A DNA stretch of 64,000 nt from Acanthosoma haemorrhoidale (lineage: Eukaryota; Arthropoda; Insecta; Hemiptera; Acanthosomatidae): assembly GCA_930367205.1 (NCBI GenBank), contig OV884009.1:124008639-124072638 (forward strand), written 5' to 3'. The stretch's first letter is position 1; every line of letters begins with the position of its first letter. The notes below the pieces were generated by a model, which did no database searches, was not told the origin of the DNA, and saw only the letters and a list, made by a program, of their open reading frames with translations. This document shows, piece after piece, positions 56,139-64,000 of the stretch. Both the position numbers and the translations under genes were made by a program.

Positions 56139-57120
56139 TCACGTTCTCCCCTCTCCTCTGATGTTTGTCGTCGAGAGGTCCTCCGAGCACTGCCGTTTTT
56201 CAGCCCATTCGGTTTCCTGGTTCTTCCCTCTCTTCTTCTGTCTCGGAAGTTTCCGAGGTCTCTGACGCTTCTGGCTATGGCCTCTCATCCTCTGCATCCT
56301 CTGAGCTTTTATCTCCATTGGTTCAGGTCTGTTCCCGTCTCTGCATAGGCTCATATACGACGGGCACTGCCTGGCTACATGCCCTTCCGTACCACATTTA
56401 AAGCACCTAGTGCGTGGGAACTGTACTACCAAATGTCCTGCTTTCCCACACTCATAGAACTTCCTGTCGTCTCGCCTTCTGGAGCTCCCCACATTTCCTC
56501 GACTCCTTTCCCCCGCCATTACTCTTTCTCTTCCACCGTACTCCGCCTCCTTCTTTTTCCATGCGATGGGCGTGGTTTTGGGCCTTCTATATGGCACTCT
56601 TCTCCAGCCCGTATCTTCCTCACCTACTGTGGTGTTTTCCTCTCTGGCACTGGTGTCCACCATTTCTTGGGCACATTCCAGAAATGTGCGTTCTCTCGGT
56701 AACTCCTCCTTTCTTCCAGTTTCCTTCGCTAGCTATACTTTCAGGATAGTTGATAAGAACGCCATCCTGGCTTCTACTTCCACCGCACTTACTGTCTCCC
56801 GCATCTTCTCCATGATGTGGTTGTATCTTGCCAGCTTCGTTCGGGCGTACTGCCCGTTCGTCTGCTGGTGTCTCTTCGTTTCCCTGAAGAGTTTAAAAAT
56901 GTCCTCTTCAGGGGTCCATCTTCCCCCACCGAACGCTTTCTTCAACCGCTTCTTCACTACGTTCCACGAGGTCTCCTCGTCGGCCTGGATCATGTTCAGG
57001 ACACTTCGCTTCACTCAGCACACCAGAGCTGCCCTTAGCGATTCTGCGTCCCCTTCCATTATCAGGTCCTCCGACCGTTTCCTCTCTATCCGCGTAATCA
57101 GCCGGTCGCCCCTTTTTTTC
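56139..57120 (-). pseudogene. AGT-gypsy copy B gag (5'-truncated)
   Basis: The capsid part reads MKRSVLNMIQADEETSWNVV, TPEEDIFKLFRETK and ARMAFLSTILKV (57014-56733). Upstream, to 57120, a shifted frame reads the segment before it with a stop just before KRSVLN. Two zinc-knuckle remnants follow, the first altered (FYECGKAGHLVVQF, with Cys replaced by Phe at both ends) and the second intact (CFKCGTEGHVARQC). The frame ends 4 bases before the TGA that corresponds to the gag stop of copies A and C. Confidence 0.85.
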
Positions 57121-57527
57121 TGAATAGATCCACAATATTAAACAAATGTTGGTGACACCCATCTACAACCTTGTTCGCCTATCCCCCCCAACGCACCATG
57201 GCACTCAACAAAAAATAACCTTTTTTTTTTTTCGCGCATGCTGCCCTCTGTTCCTTTGTTAGAACCTTCCCTCCTTTTCCTTTTCAGATTCAATCAATAA
57301 TTTTCTTCAAATATGCATTCTTCAACATTTCACAATTTGGCAACCACCAATTCGGGAGCTTGCCAGACACGTTCCTTTTCGACGGCTGTGCCAAGACTAC
57401 CGTCTTCAGCTCATCCCCACTCGGTCAGTGTTCAATAATAGGATTAGGGAAAGTGGCCGCCTACCATCCGTGAGGGTTCATAATATTTATTATCAAATAT
57501 CATGAATGCTAAATATATATGGATATA
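57121..57527. other. No recognised feature between copy B and solo LTR
   Basis: About 400 bp of unassigned sequence with a T run at about 57222-57231. It ends in ATATATATGGATATA, the TATA target of the solo LTR. Confidence 0.55.
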
Positions 57528-57703
57528 AGTTATGGCTCGTGGTATGGCAATGTTAGGCCTAATACCACGTAACCCCATGTAAACAAAGGCTGTCAACAGA
57601 GATAGAGGATTAGAAGCGGAATAAAGACCTCGCCGCTGTTCAGATATCACTTCCTTTTACTCTCATTCTCGTTGTTTAATCGTCTAAAGCCGATAGAAGA
57701 TAA

Positions 57704-57705
<2 letters not shown>
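57528..57705 (+). mobile_element. Solo LTR of the AGT-gypsy lineage
   Basis: 178 bp starting AGTTATGGCTCGTGGTATGG and ending GAAGATAACT, flanked by TATA on both sides (57524-57527 and 57706-57709). Its first 60 bases resemble the LTR of copy C read on the minus strand (AGTTACGTCTAGCGGTACGG; both continue CAATGTTARGCCTAATACC). It contains GAATAAAGACC as a likely polyadenylation signal. No internal sequence remains, as expected after LTR-LTR recombination. Confidence 0.85.

Positions 57706-57755
<50 letters not shown>
57706..57755. repeat. (TA)n microsatellite
   Basis: About 25 TA units separating the solo LTR from the 3' LTR of copy C. Confidence 0.97.
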
Positions 57756-57757
<2 letters not shown>

Positions 57758-57942
57758 TAATCGTCTCCCAGCTGTAGACGATCGAGAAAAAGGAATGAAG
57801 AAGGAGGTAGATGATATAATAAGAAGGTTTGTTTTATAACTGGCTTTATTTTCCTCCTGATCCTCTATACACACGTTACGGGTTTGTTTACCCTAGGCTA
57901 CAAGGTATTAGGCTTAACATTGCCGTACCGCTAGACGTAACT
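57756..57942 (-). repeat. 3' LTR of AGT-gypsy copy C
   Basis: 187 bp. On the minus strand it starts AGTTACGTCTAGC and ends GACGATTACT (AGT...ACT inverted ends). It contains GGAAAATAAAGCC as a likely polyadenylation signal. Confidence 0.95.
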
Positions 57943-57955
57943 CCCCCCTACCAGT
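57943..57955 (-). promoter_or_regulatory. Polypurine tract of AGT-gypsy copy C
   Basis: On the minus strand ACTGGTAGGGGGG directly precedes the AGT of the 3' LTR. Confidence 0.85.
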
Positions 57956-58186
57956 TTACGGACATTCCCCGTAAACTCCTAACATGCGACATCAGCTATG
58001 TATCTATAGCAACACAAAACAAAAAGTATACTCTGTTAATAAAAAAAATTTGAAAAGAAAAATGTCTTCCAGGTCCATCTAAAATCACAGCACAGACCCA
58101 TATAACACAAAAAAAACATAATAAACCAATAAAAAATATATATATATAGGCCTCTCGGGACTGGTCACCTGTGACACACACCGGAG
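57956..58186 (-). other. 3' untranslated region of AGT-gypsy copy C
   Basis: Sequence between the end of pol and the polypurine tract. It has no open frame of note, so there is no env gene. Confidence 0.75.
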
Positions 58187-61100
58187 TTATGTTTCGACGA
58201 CGGGGCTCCCAGGCTCCACCACGGGAAACTTAAGCTGTTCCACATGTACCGTCCGCCGTTTAATCGGGGGTGTAATGCTTTCGACCGTGACCACGTTGTG
58301 TTCGCGGAGAGCGATCACTCGGAAAGGACCCTCGTACCGCACTAGTTCCTTACCCCTGTTCGACCCTTTTCTCCGGTACACGAGCGCGCCGAGTTTAAGA
58401 TTGCCCAGAATATCGCGGACTTTGAGGTTGTCGCGCGCCACCCGTCGCCGTTTCTTATCCTGGAGCCTTCCCCGAACGGCCACCCACTGTTTCTTTAGCG
58501 CTATCTGATTACTTACTACCCGTGCGGCCAGTTCTTCATCGATCGCCGTACTCCTGCTATCGCGCCGGCATCTTCGAAGTCCAAACAGCGTCTCGACCGG
58601 AGAAAAACCGGTGGCAGAATGGATTGAGTGGTTATACGCGATGACTGCCTTTTACATCGCCACGTTTGGTTCTAAGCCCTTCTCTCCATGGTAAATTCGT
58701 AGGTGGTCGCTAAGCGTGCTGTGCAGCCGCTCTACGTCTCCTCGACTCTTCGGGTGTTTTGGGGTGTTGAGATGCCAACGGATCTCTAAGGCCGCCGCCT
58801 CAGCCATTATTTCGGCGTTATCAAACTCCCTACCAGCGTCGGAAGCTATCGTGTCTGGTACGCCATAAAATTGGCACCATGTGCGTAGTGCCCTTAGGAC
58901 TGCTTCCGCTGATCGTTCTGCTATCAGATGGGCCATCGCTGTTTTGCTGAACCTATCGACAATGGTGACCCATTTGTATCCCCTCCATGTGAACGTGTCC
59001 ACCTGCAAATCCTCAAACGGTTGGTCTGCCGTTGGCGTCTCCCGTATTGCTCTGGGGGGGGGGTGGCGATCATATTTTGTGGTGAGGCATGTGTCGCAGG
59101 TACCAATAACTCTCGCAATCGTGTCTTTCATACCCAACCAGAAATATCTCCTCTTCAATGCTCGCAGGGTAGCGTCGATTCCCCGGTGGTTTGTCTTCCC
59201 TTGGTGGAATGCAAGGGTCACTTCTCTCTGCCGCGTTTCTTCTTTTACTGTCTCCACCTTCAGGGTACATCGGACGAACGTACGATCGACTCCGATCCTT
59301 TCCGTCCTCCATAGGCGTTTGATGCGTCCCCAGATGGTCGCATTTCCCACGTACATGTGGTGCGTTTTCCCTGGAGTAGATGCGTCCTTCAGAGCGCGGC
59401 AAATCGTATCGTCGTTTATCCCCGGTGTCGACCAGATTTTGACGATGTTGCAGTGGCCGTACTTCTCAGATTCCATCTTGAAGAGCCCAGAAGTTTTGGT
59501 GAGCCAAATGATCTGGCGCCTCTTGTCATTTATTATGGCGTCGAGGTCCTCAATGTCCGAGGGCCTATCCCCCACTGAACTCCCGTCACTCGGAACATCA
59601 TTGGCTGGAGCCCCCTCCCGCTCCCCTTCCTCGCCGGGTGACCATTCCTGGACGAATTGGTGGGTGTCACGTGATGGTCCCGGAATCTCCTCTTCGATCG
59701 CATTCACGACCAACGCGCGGGATAACCAATCGGCCACGACGTTCTCCATCCCCGGTTTGTAAATAATGTCGATGTTGTATTGACTGAGGAACTCCTTCCA
59801 TCTGGTAATCCGCACTGATGACTCTTTCGGTTTTCCCACCCATTGGAGGGGTCGATGATCTGTTTTAACCCGAAACTTCCTCCCAAATACGTAGGGCCGG
59901 AAGTGTTCTATCGCCCATACGATACCCAGTAATTCGCGTTCTAGCGCGCTATATCTACTCTCGGATTCAGTAAGGCGTCTGCTAGCGTATGCTATTGGTC
60001 GCTCCCCCCCCGTCGCTTTCCTGCGAGAGTACCGCCCCCAACGCGTATTCACTCGCATCTGTGGTAATCATGAAGGGGAGTGCAAAATCTGGAAACGCTA
60101 GTATAGGCTCTTCCTGTAGCCGCTCCATGCAACGTCTTATATTGTTCTCCATTACCGGGGTAATGACGACTTTTTGTCCTTTTTTAAGGAGATTGTTAAT
60201 AGGGACCAGGTACTCCGCCATTTCTGGAACGAATCTGCGGTAGTAGTTCAGGGATCCGAGTAAGCGCCGGATTCCTTTTACGTCTTTCGGGATAGTCATC
60301 CGCTGGATGGCCTCCACCTTCCCACGATCGGGTTGCACTCCCTCTCTGGAAATTATGTGGCCTAAAAATTTCACCTGCTCTTGTCCCAAAAGCGACTTCT
60401 CCGCAGACAATTTCAGCCCGAATTGCTTAATTCTATCAAAAACATGTCGCAGATGGTCCTGGTGTTCTACCTCATCTCGACTGAAAACCAGGAGGTCGTC
60501 CATATATATCTGGCAAAACGACTCCCCAATCCCTCTTAAAAATTCGTCCATCAGCCTCTGGAACGTTATTGGCGCGTTTTTCAGCCCAAACGGCATTCTG
60601 GTGAATTCGTAATGTCCCCGCTCGAACGTGAATGCCGTTTTGTGTTGGTCTCCACGACGCATCCGAATTTGATGGTAACCCGCCTTCAGGTCCAGTGTAC
60701 TGAATACCTTTGCTCCACTTAGGCGGTCCAGGATGTCTTCAAAGCGAGGAATGGGGTATTTTTCGTCTATAGTATTGTCGTTTAATTGCCTGTAGTCTAT
60801 TACTACGCGGTATTTTTCGTCACCGGACGACCCTTTCTTTTTCACTGCCCACAGGGGACTGTTGTATGGAGACGTACTATCTACTATGATGCCCTGTCGT
60901 TTCAATTCCTCGATTTCGTCCCTTATATGCTGTCGCAGCGCCTGCGGGTATCGTCTCTCTTTGATATATATCACTCTCTCCTGCTTCAGTGGGATCTCAT
61001 GGAACGTTTCCCCCGTCACTCCCAGTTTGTCCCCTTCGTTGAAAAATATATCGGCATACTCTCGCCGAATAGCGCGTTCCCAGTTGTCCTCCCGATCGAT

Positions 61101-61565
61101 CGCTCCGATTCGCTCCTTCCCGTCCCCCACGGTTCCTGTACACCGGCATAACATTCTTCCCAGTCTAATATCCCATATTCCGTTACGGCACTTCACTCTT
61201 GCTCCTACCCTTCCCAAGAGATCGCACCCTATAATACCATCGTACTCGCGCGGCATCTTCCTAACCACGTGTATTTTCAAATATCCCCCCTTTTTCGCCC
61301 ACCTATCCAATCCCATCGTCAATTCGCCTTCGATTTTACACGGCCCTCCCAGGGTGATAAGCTTGCACTCGCATGCCTGAATTCGCGACGACCCCTCGCC
61401 CACACACAATCTGTCCGCCGCTTTCCTGCTGAGAATAGTACAGGAACTCCCCGTGTCTATCAAGCATCTCACTCCTCTCGCCACTCCAATAATGGGTATA
61501 CCGCCGTAATTCCCTCTGACGCTATAGTTTATTAACGTGCGGCCACCCCTCTGCCAGCCCGCTCC
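58187..61565 (-). CDS. AGT-gypsy copy C pol polyprotein (two lesions)
   Basis: Pol continues in the gag frame after the UGA. Protease: RCLIDTGSSCTILSR and YDGIIGCDLLGRVG. RT: ERRYPQALRQHIRDEIEELK, YNSPLWAVKKKG, FTRMPFGLKNAPITFQRLMD, catalytic IYMDDLLVF near 60500. RNase H: TTDASEYALGAVLSQE, then a frameshift in a G8 run (60004-60011), ALERELLGIVWAIEHFRPY, KTDHRPLQWVG, NVVADWLSR. Integrase: His residues in FHQGKTNHRG, CDTC, DLQVDTFTWRG (first Asp), ASDAGREF (second), GDVERLHSTL (Glu, 35 residues after the second Asp). A stop (TAA) at 58652-58654 precedes the C-terminal part, which is otherwise intact to 58187, with the GPY/F-type module RYEGPFRVIALREHN. Both lesions are single changes relative to copies A and B. 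Confidence 0.92.
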
Positions 61566-62750
61566 TCAGGCCACCGCTTGCCGTTTCCTTCCTCCTTCCG
61601 TGCCATATCGTCTGCTTCTTACGTAGTCCCTGTCGTCCTCTGCAGTCTCTCCTCTTCTGCTCCTGGGTTCATCTTCTTCTTCTTCTGACTCCGACGCTCC
61701 CGTAGTTTTTGACGATTCGGAGGGGGTTCTGGTTCTTCTCCATACCCTCTGTGCGTTTACCTCCATCGGTTCTGGCCTATACCTCTCTGTTCGCTGGAAA
61801 ATGTATGGACACTGCCTCGCGATGTGTCCCTCAATTCCGCATTCAAAACATTTTGTTCGCGGGCACTGCGCCACTAAATGTCCGATTCTTCCACATCCAT
61901 GACATTTTCTGTCCTCCTTCCTCCCGCTGGGTCTCGGTCTCCTTTGGCTAAGTCTCCTTCCTTCAACCGCCGCCCCTTTTTTCTCCGCATACCGTTGATC
62001 TTTCCTCTTCCATGCCTGTTGCGGCATTCTCGGCCTCCTGTACATCACTTTGGACCACCCTGCCTCGTCTGCCTCTAATTTTTCTTCTTCCTCACGGGCA
62101 CTAGTGTCCATTAAATCTTGGGCGCACTCAATGAACGATCGGTCTCCCGGTAGACTATCTTTCTTGCCGGTATCCCTGGCCAACTGTACCTTCAGAATGG
62201 TCGATAGGAATGCCATCCGGCCTTCCACTTCCGCTAGGTTCACCGTTTCTCTCATTTTTTCCGTTATTTTGTTAAACTTTGCCAAGAGTTCTCCGGCGTA
62301 CTGCCCTTTCGTTTGATTGGACCGTCTGGTCTCCCTGAACATCTGGAAGATGTCCTCTTCTGGTGTCCATCTGCCTCCCCCGTATGCCTTCTTTAGTCGT
62401 TCTTTTACCACGGTCCATGGGGCGTCTTCGTCGGCCTGTATTAGGTTTAGTACGCTCCGTTTTATTCTACACACTAGGCCCGCTTTGATTGATTTTGCGT
62501 CACCAGAGTCGAGTAAACCCTCACTTGCCTTCGCCTCTACTCTTTCCATAATCCTATCCCCACCTTTGATGAAATGGTTCAATTCGCCTAACTCTCCTGA
62601 GAATTTCTCTAGGTCCGATATTGTTCTCCTCAGGTCCTGTGACGTCGCCGCTCGCACCTTCATCCAAGCCAGGGAGTTTGCATGAGCTTCGGCCATCGTT
62701 TCCCTAGGTAATTCGGGCACTTCGAAAGCCGCAGGCCGTAATTCTACCAT
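61566..62750 (-). CDS. AGT-gypsy copy C gag (394 aa)
   Basis: Intact gag. Residues 1-215 form the helical capsid-like part (ELGELNHFIKGGDRIMERVE, TPEEDIFQMFRETR, MAFLSTILKVQLARDT). Two CCHC knuckles are at Cys283-Cys296 (CHGCGRIGHLVAQC) and Cys301-Cys314 (CFECGIEGHIARQC), both C-x2-C-x4-H-x4-C. The tail is rich in Arg, Ser and Glu. The ATG at 62750 lies about 100 bp inside the 5' LTR. It ends with TGA (61566-61568) in the context GCC TGA GGA GCG GGC TGG, and the same frame then stays open through pol. Confidence 0.93.
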   Translation of the reverse strand: MVELRPAAFEVPELPRETMAEAHANSLAWMKVRAATSQDLRRTISDLEKFSGELGELNHFIKGGDRIMERVEAKASEGLLDSGDAKSIKAGLVCRIKRSVLNLIQADEDAPWTVVKERLKKAYGGGRWTPEEDIFQMFRETRRSNQTKGQYAGELLAKFNKITEKMRETVNLAEVEGRMAFLSTILKVQLARDTGKKDSLPGDRSFIECAQDLMDTSAREEEEKLEADEAGWSKVMYRRPRMPQQAWKRKDQRYAEKKGAAVEGRRLSQRRPRPSGRKEDRKCHGCGRIGHLVAQCPRTKCFECGIEGHIARQCPYIFQRTERYRPEPMEVNAQRVWRRTRTPSESSKTTGASESEEEEDEPRSRRGETAEDDRDYVRSRRYGTEGGRKRQAVA

Positions 62751-62836
62751 GTAACTAGGTCACTTTTTCCCAATAAAACAACAGGAAAAAAAAATTAAAA
62801 TTTTTACTCACAGTTGTTTACCAGAATACTCGGAGT

Positions 62837-62854
62837 TCCCGGGTTTCGGCACCA
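62837..62854 (-). promoter_or_regulatory. Primer binding site, tRNA-Phe type
   Basis: On the minus strand TGGTGCCGAAACCCGGGA starts at the last base of the 5' LTR. It is the complement of the tRNA-Phe 3' end including CCA. Confidence 0.85.
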
Positions 62855-63040
62855 GTAATCGTCTCCAAGCTGTAGACGATCGAGAAAAAGGAATGAAGAA
62901 GGAGGTAGATGATATAATAAGAAGGTTTGTTTTATAACTGGCTTTATTTTCCTCCTGATCCTCTATACACACGTTACGGGTTTGTTTACCCTAGGCTACA
63001 AGGTATTAGGCTTAACATTGCCGTACCGCTAGACGTAACT
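62854..63040 (-). repeat. 5' LTR of AGT-gypsy copy C
   Basis: 187 bp, one mismatch from 57756-57942. The right flank is TATATATA. Confidence 0.95.
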
Positions 63041-63066
63041 TATATATATATATATATATATATATA
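63041..63066. repeat. (TA)n microsatellite
   Basis: About 13 TA units between copy C and the next element. LTR ends adjoin it on both sides. Confidence 0.95.
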
Positions 63067-63406
63067 ATGGTTCTTAGGGACGACAGAAAAACAAGGTTGT
63101 GTTGCTCTGTAAAACAAAGTTTATTTTCTTTTAATTGATAATTAGTTTATGGGTTTACAAATAAAATCTGAAGTCATACCTGTAAAACAAAGAAACGACA
63201 TTCAATGTTTATTCTCCTGTCGATTCTGTTTGTTTTATAATAACAAATAATTAAAGTCAAATATTAAGTTTAGCTTGCTTTCACTGCTTGCCTAACACTC
63301 ACGTAACCTCCCTGCTGATAACGCTAGTATCATTCTCTTCAACGCCTGCATTATCTACGTTGGTGCGGCGCGCTAATTCAAATTAAAGAAATACATTTTC
63401 TTTACA
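63067..63406 (-). repeat. 3' LTR of window-end gypsy element (approximate)
   Basis: On the minus strand it starts TGTAAAGAAAATGTA right after the purine tract TCCCCCGGGAGGAGA (63407-63421) and contains AGAAAATAAACTTTG as a likely polyadenylation signal. The far end, next to (TA)n, is not precisely defined because the second LTR is outside the window. Confidence 0.65.
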
Positions 63407-63486
63407 TCTCCTCCCGGGGGATCGCTTCTGGGGAGAAGCGAAAATATTTACAAAGGAAGATAACTTTTTTGCTGATAGGACATCCT

Positions 63487-64000
63487 TTACTCGGGATTGT
63501 CCTGAAAACTAGGGATAAGTTTTGAAACGTGGAATAGATTTGATTCGGTTTTTCTATGTCTTGTGTTGATCCTGTATATCGAGTTTGATATTTTCTCTAT
63601 TATTTTATATGGTCCAATTCTGAGTTCGTCAAGTTTCTTCCTGTTTAGTTTGTTTCCATTCTCTATGTATACCATATCGTTTTCGTTAAACTCGTGATCC
63701 TTTCGGTGCTTGTCGAATAGTTTTTTGTTGTATGTGTGTGATTTTATTGTATTGTGAAGCGCTTTTTCTTTATCCTTAATCCAATCTCTGTTTGCTATGT
63801 CTCGTTTCAATTCATTTGGAACGATTTTAAAGTCTGTACCATCAAGCAAGTAGCTGGGGGTGAAACCGGTAACGGAATGTTCTGTGTTGTTGTATTTATC
63901 TATGCACATTCGAGCTATTGTTGTCCATGCCGTTTTTTGTGTTCGTTCGTTTATTTTACATCTTGTTTTGTTCACTATGGTTTGGTTTAGCCGTTCATTT
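63487..64000 (-). CDS. Gypsy integrase C-terminal region (partial)
   Basis: An open frame entering from the right edge and ending at 63487. It contains AWTTIARMCIDKYNNTEHSV, then TGFTPSYLLDG, the usual sequence after the DDE catalytic core of gypsy integrases, followed by KELFDKHRK-like basic text (YNKKLFDKHRKDHEFNENDM) and the C-terminal beta domain LDELRIGPYKIIEKISNSIY with RKTESNLFHVSKLIPSF at the end. The pattern is typical of 17.6/297-like pol proteins. The frame continues upstream of the Met at 63975 and beyond the window. The catalytic residues are not visible here. Confidence 0.88.
   Translation of the reverse strand, partial: NERLNQTIVNKTRCKINERTQKTAWTTIARMCIDKYNNTEHSVTGFTPSYLLDGTDFKIVPNELKRDIANRDWIKDKEKALHNTIKSHTYNKKLFDKHRKDHEFNENDMVYIENGNKLNRKKLDELRIGPYKIIEKISNSIYRINTRHRKTESNLFHVSKLIPSFQDNPE

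Larger units (their letters stand above)
53097..57120 (-). mobile_element. AGT-gypsy copy B (truncated, internal deletion)
   Basis: Minus-strand copy with a partial 3' LTR (53097-53170), pol and gag. It is truncated at its 5' side within gag at about 57120, with no 5' LTR or primer site. Within pol the region from the RNase H active site to the integrase finger is deleted (near 54360-54420). It is joined tail-to-tail with copy A. Confidence 0.87.
57756..63040 (-). mobile_element. AGT-gypsy copy C (complete, young)
   Basis: A 5285-bp element with two 187-bp LTRs that differ at one position by eye (CTCCCAG versus CTCCAAG). It is flanked by (TA)n on both sides. Minus-strand order: 5' LTR, tRNA-Phe primer site, gag, UGA, pol (PR-RT-RNaseH-IN), polypurine tract, 3' LTR. 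No env. Two lesions break pol: one extra base in a run of eight C (60004-60011 on the + strand) and a stop at 58652-58654. The near-identical LTRs imply recent insertion. Confidence 0.94.
63067..64000 (-). mobile_element. Gypsy-type element, 3' part, runs off window
   Basis: Minus-strand LTR retrotransposon of another family, visible from the integrase C-terminus to the 3' LTR. Only this part lies inside the window. It is AT-rich, and no lesion is seen in the part present. Its 3' LTR abuts the (TA)n tract. Confidence 0.85.

Noticed and set aside
56566..57123. 185-residue + strand open frame
   Set aside because: It is antisense to the gag remnant of copy B, whose capsid and zinc-knuckle sequence is clear.
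57943..58186. Possible env gene of copy C, which would make it a retrovirus-like errantivirus
   Set aside because: Only about 240 bp lie between pol and the polypurine tract, with no ORF. Copies A and B also lack room for env.
58881..59762. 293-residue + strand open frame
   Set aside because: It is antisense to pol of copy C, where integrase and RNase H motifs are plain.

Overview
This is eukaryotic nuclear DNA, most likely from an arthropod and probably an insect: AT-rich, intron-containing, with long introns and very many transposable elements. Mariner, Tc1, hAT, Jockey-like non-LTR, gypsy and CsRN1-like elements occur side by side. I cannot name the species. There are no bacterial-style operons, and I saw no tRNA, rRNA or CRISPR array.

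The only host gene I recognise is on the + strand at 376-15622: seven exons of a Shc adaptor (SHC-transforming protein). They carry the second half of the PTB domain, the linker with YYND and YVND tyrosine motifs and an FDMxPFE adaptin-type motif, and a C-terminal SH2 domain with FLVRES. All six internal splice junctions are in phase. The 5' exons lie outside the window. The first intron here carries a dead mariner element, and the last a 22-bp minisatellite.

From 18 kb to 42 kb there is a graveyard of broken elements: a solo LTR beside a (TA)n tract, a Tc1-like pseudogene, a minus-strand non-LTR RT/RNase H remnant, a mariner fragment, and two inverted copies of a gypsy pol. One gypsy copy is split by an almost intact hAT element (22758-25256, 601-aa transposase, 8-bp target duplication). 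Next come two Jockey-like remnants, a weak R1-like RT fragment, an old gypsy (36590-40152) broken by a 602-bp solo LTR, and another Jockey-like fragment.

From 42.6 kb to the end LTR retrotransposons dominate. A complete CsRN1-like element (42674-48387, minus) has near-identical 620-bp LTRs, a 5-bp target duplication and one uninterrupted 1280-aa gag-pol ORF. It is followed by a cluster of one gypsy lineage, here called AGT-gypsy: copy A (49243-53096, +, no integrase), copy B (53097-57120, -, truncated), a solo LTR (57528-57705), and copy C (57756-63040, -, complete with nearly identical LTRs). The window ends in the 3' part of a further gypsy-type element (63067-64000, -).

The AGT-gypsy lineage is the most interesting content. 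Its 187-bp LTRs begin AGT and end ACT. Its primer site matches the 3' end of tRNA-Phe. Its members sit in TATA/(TA)n sites. gag and pol appear to share one reading frame separated by a single UGA, with the peptide after the UGA conserved between copies, which suggests stop-codon readthrough.
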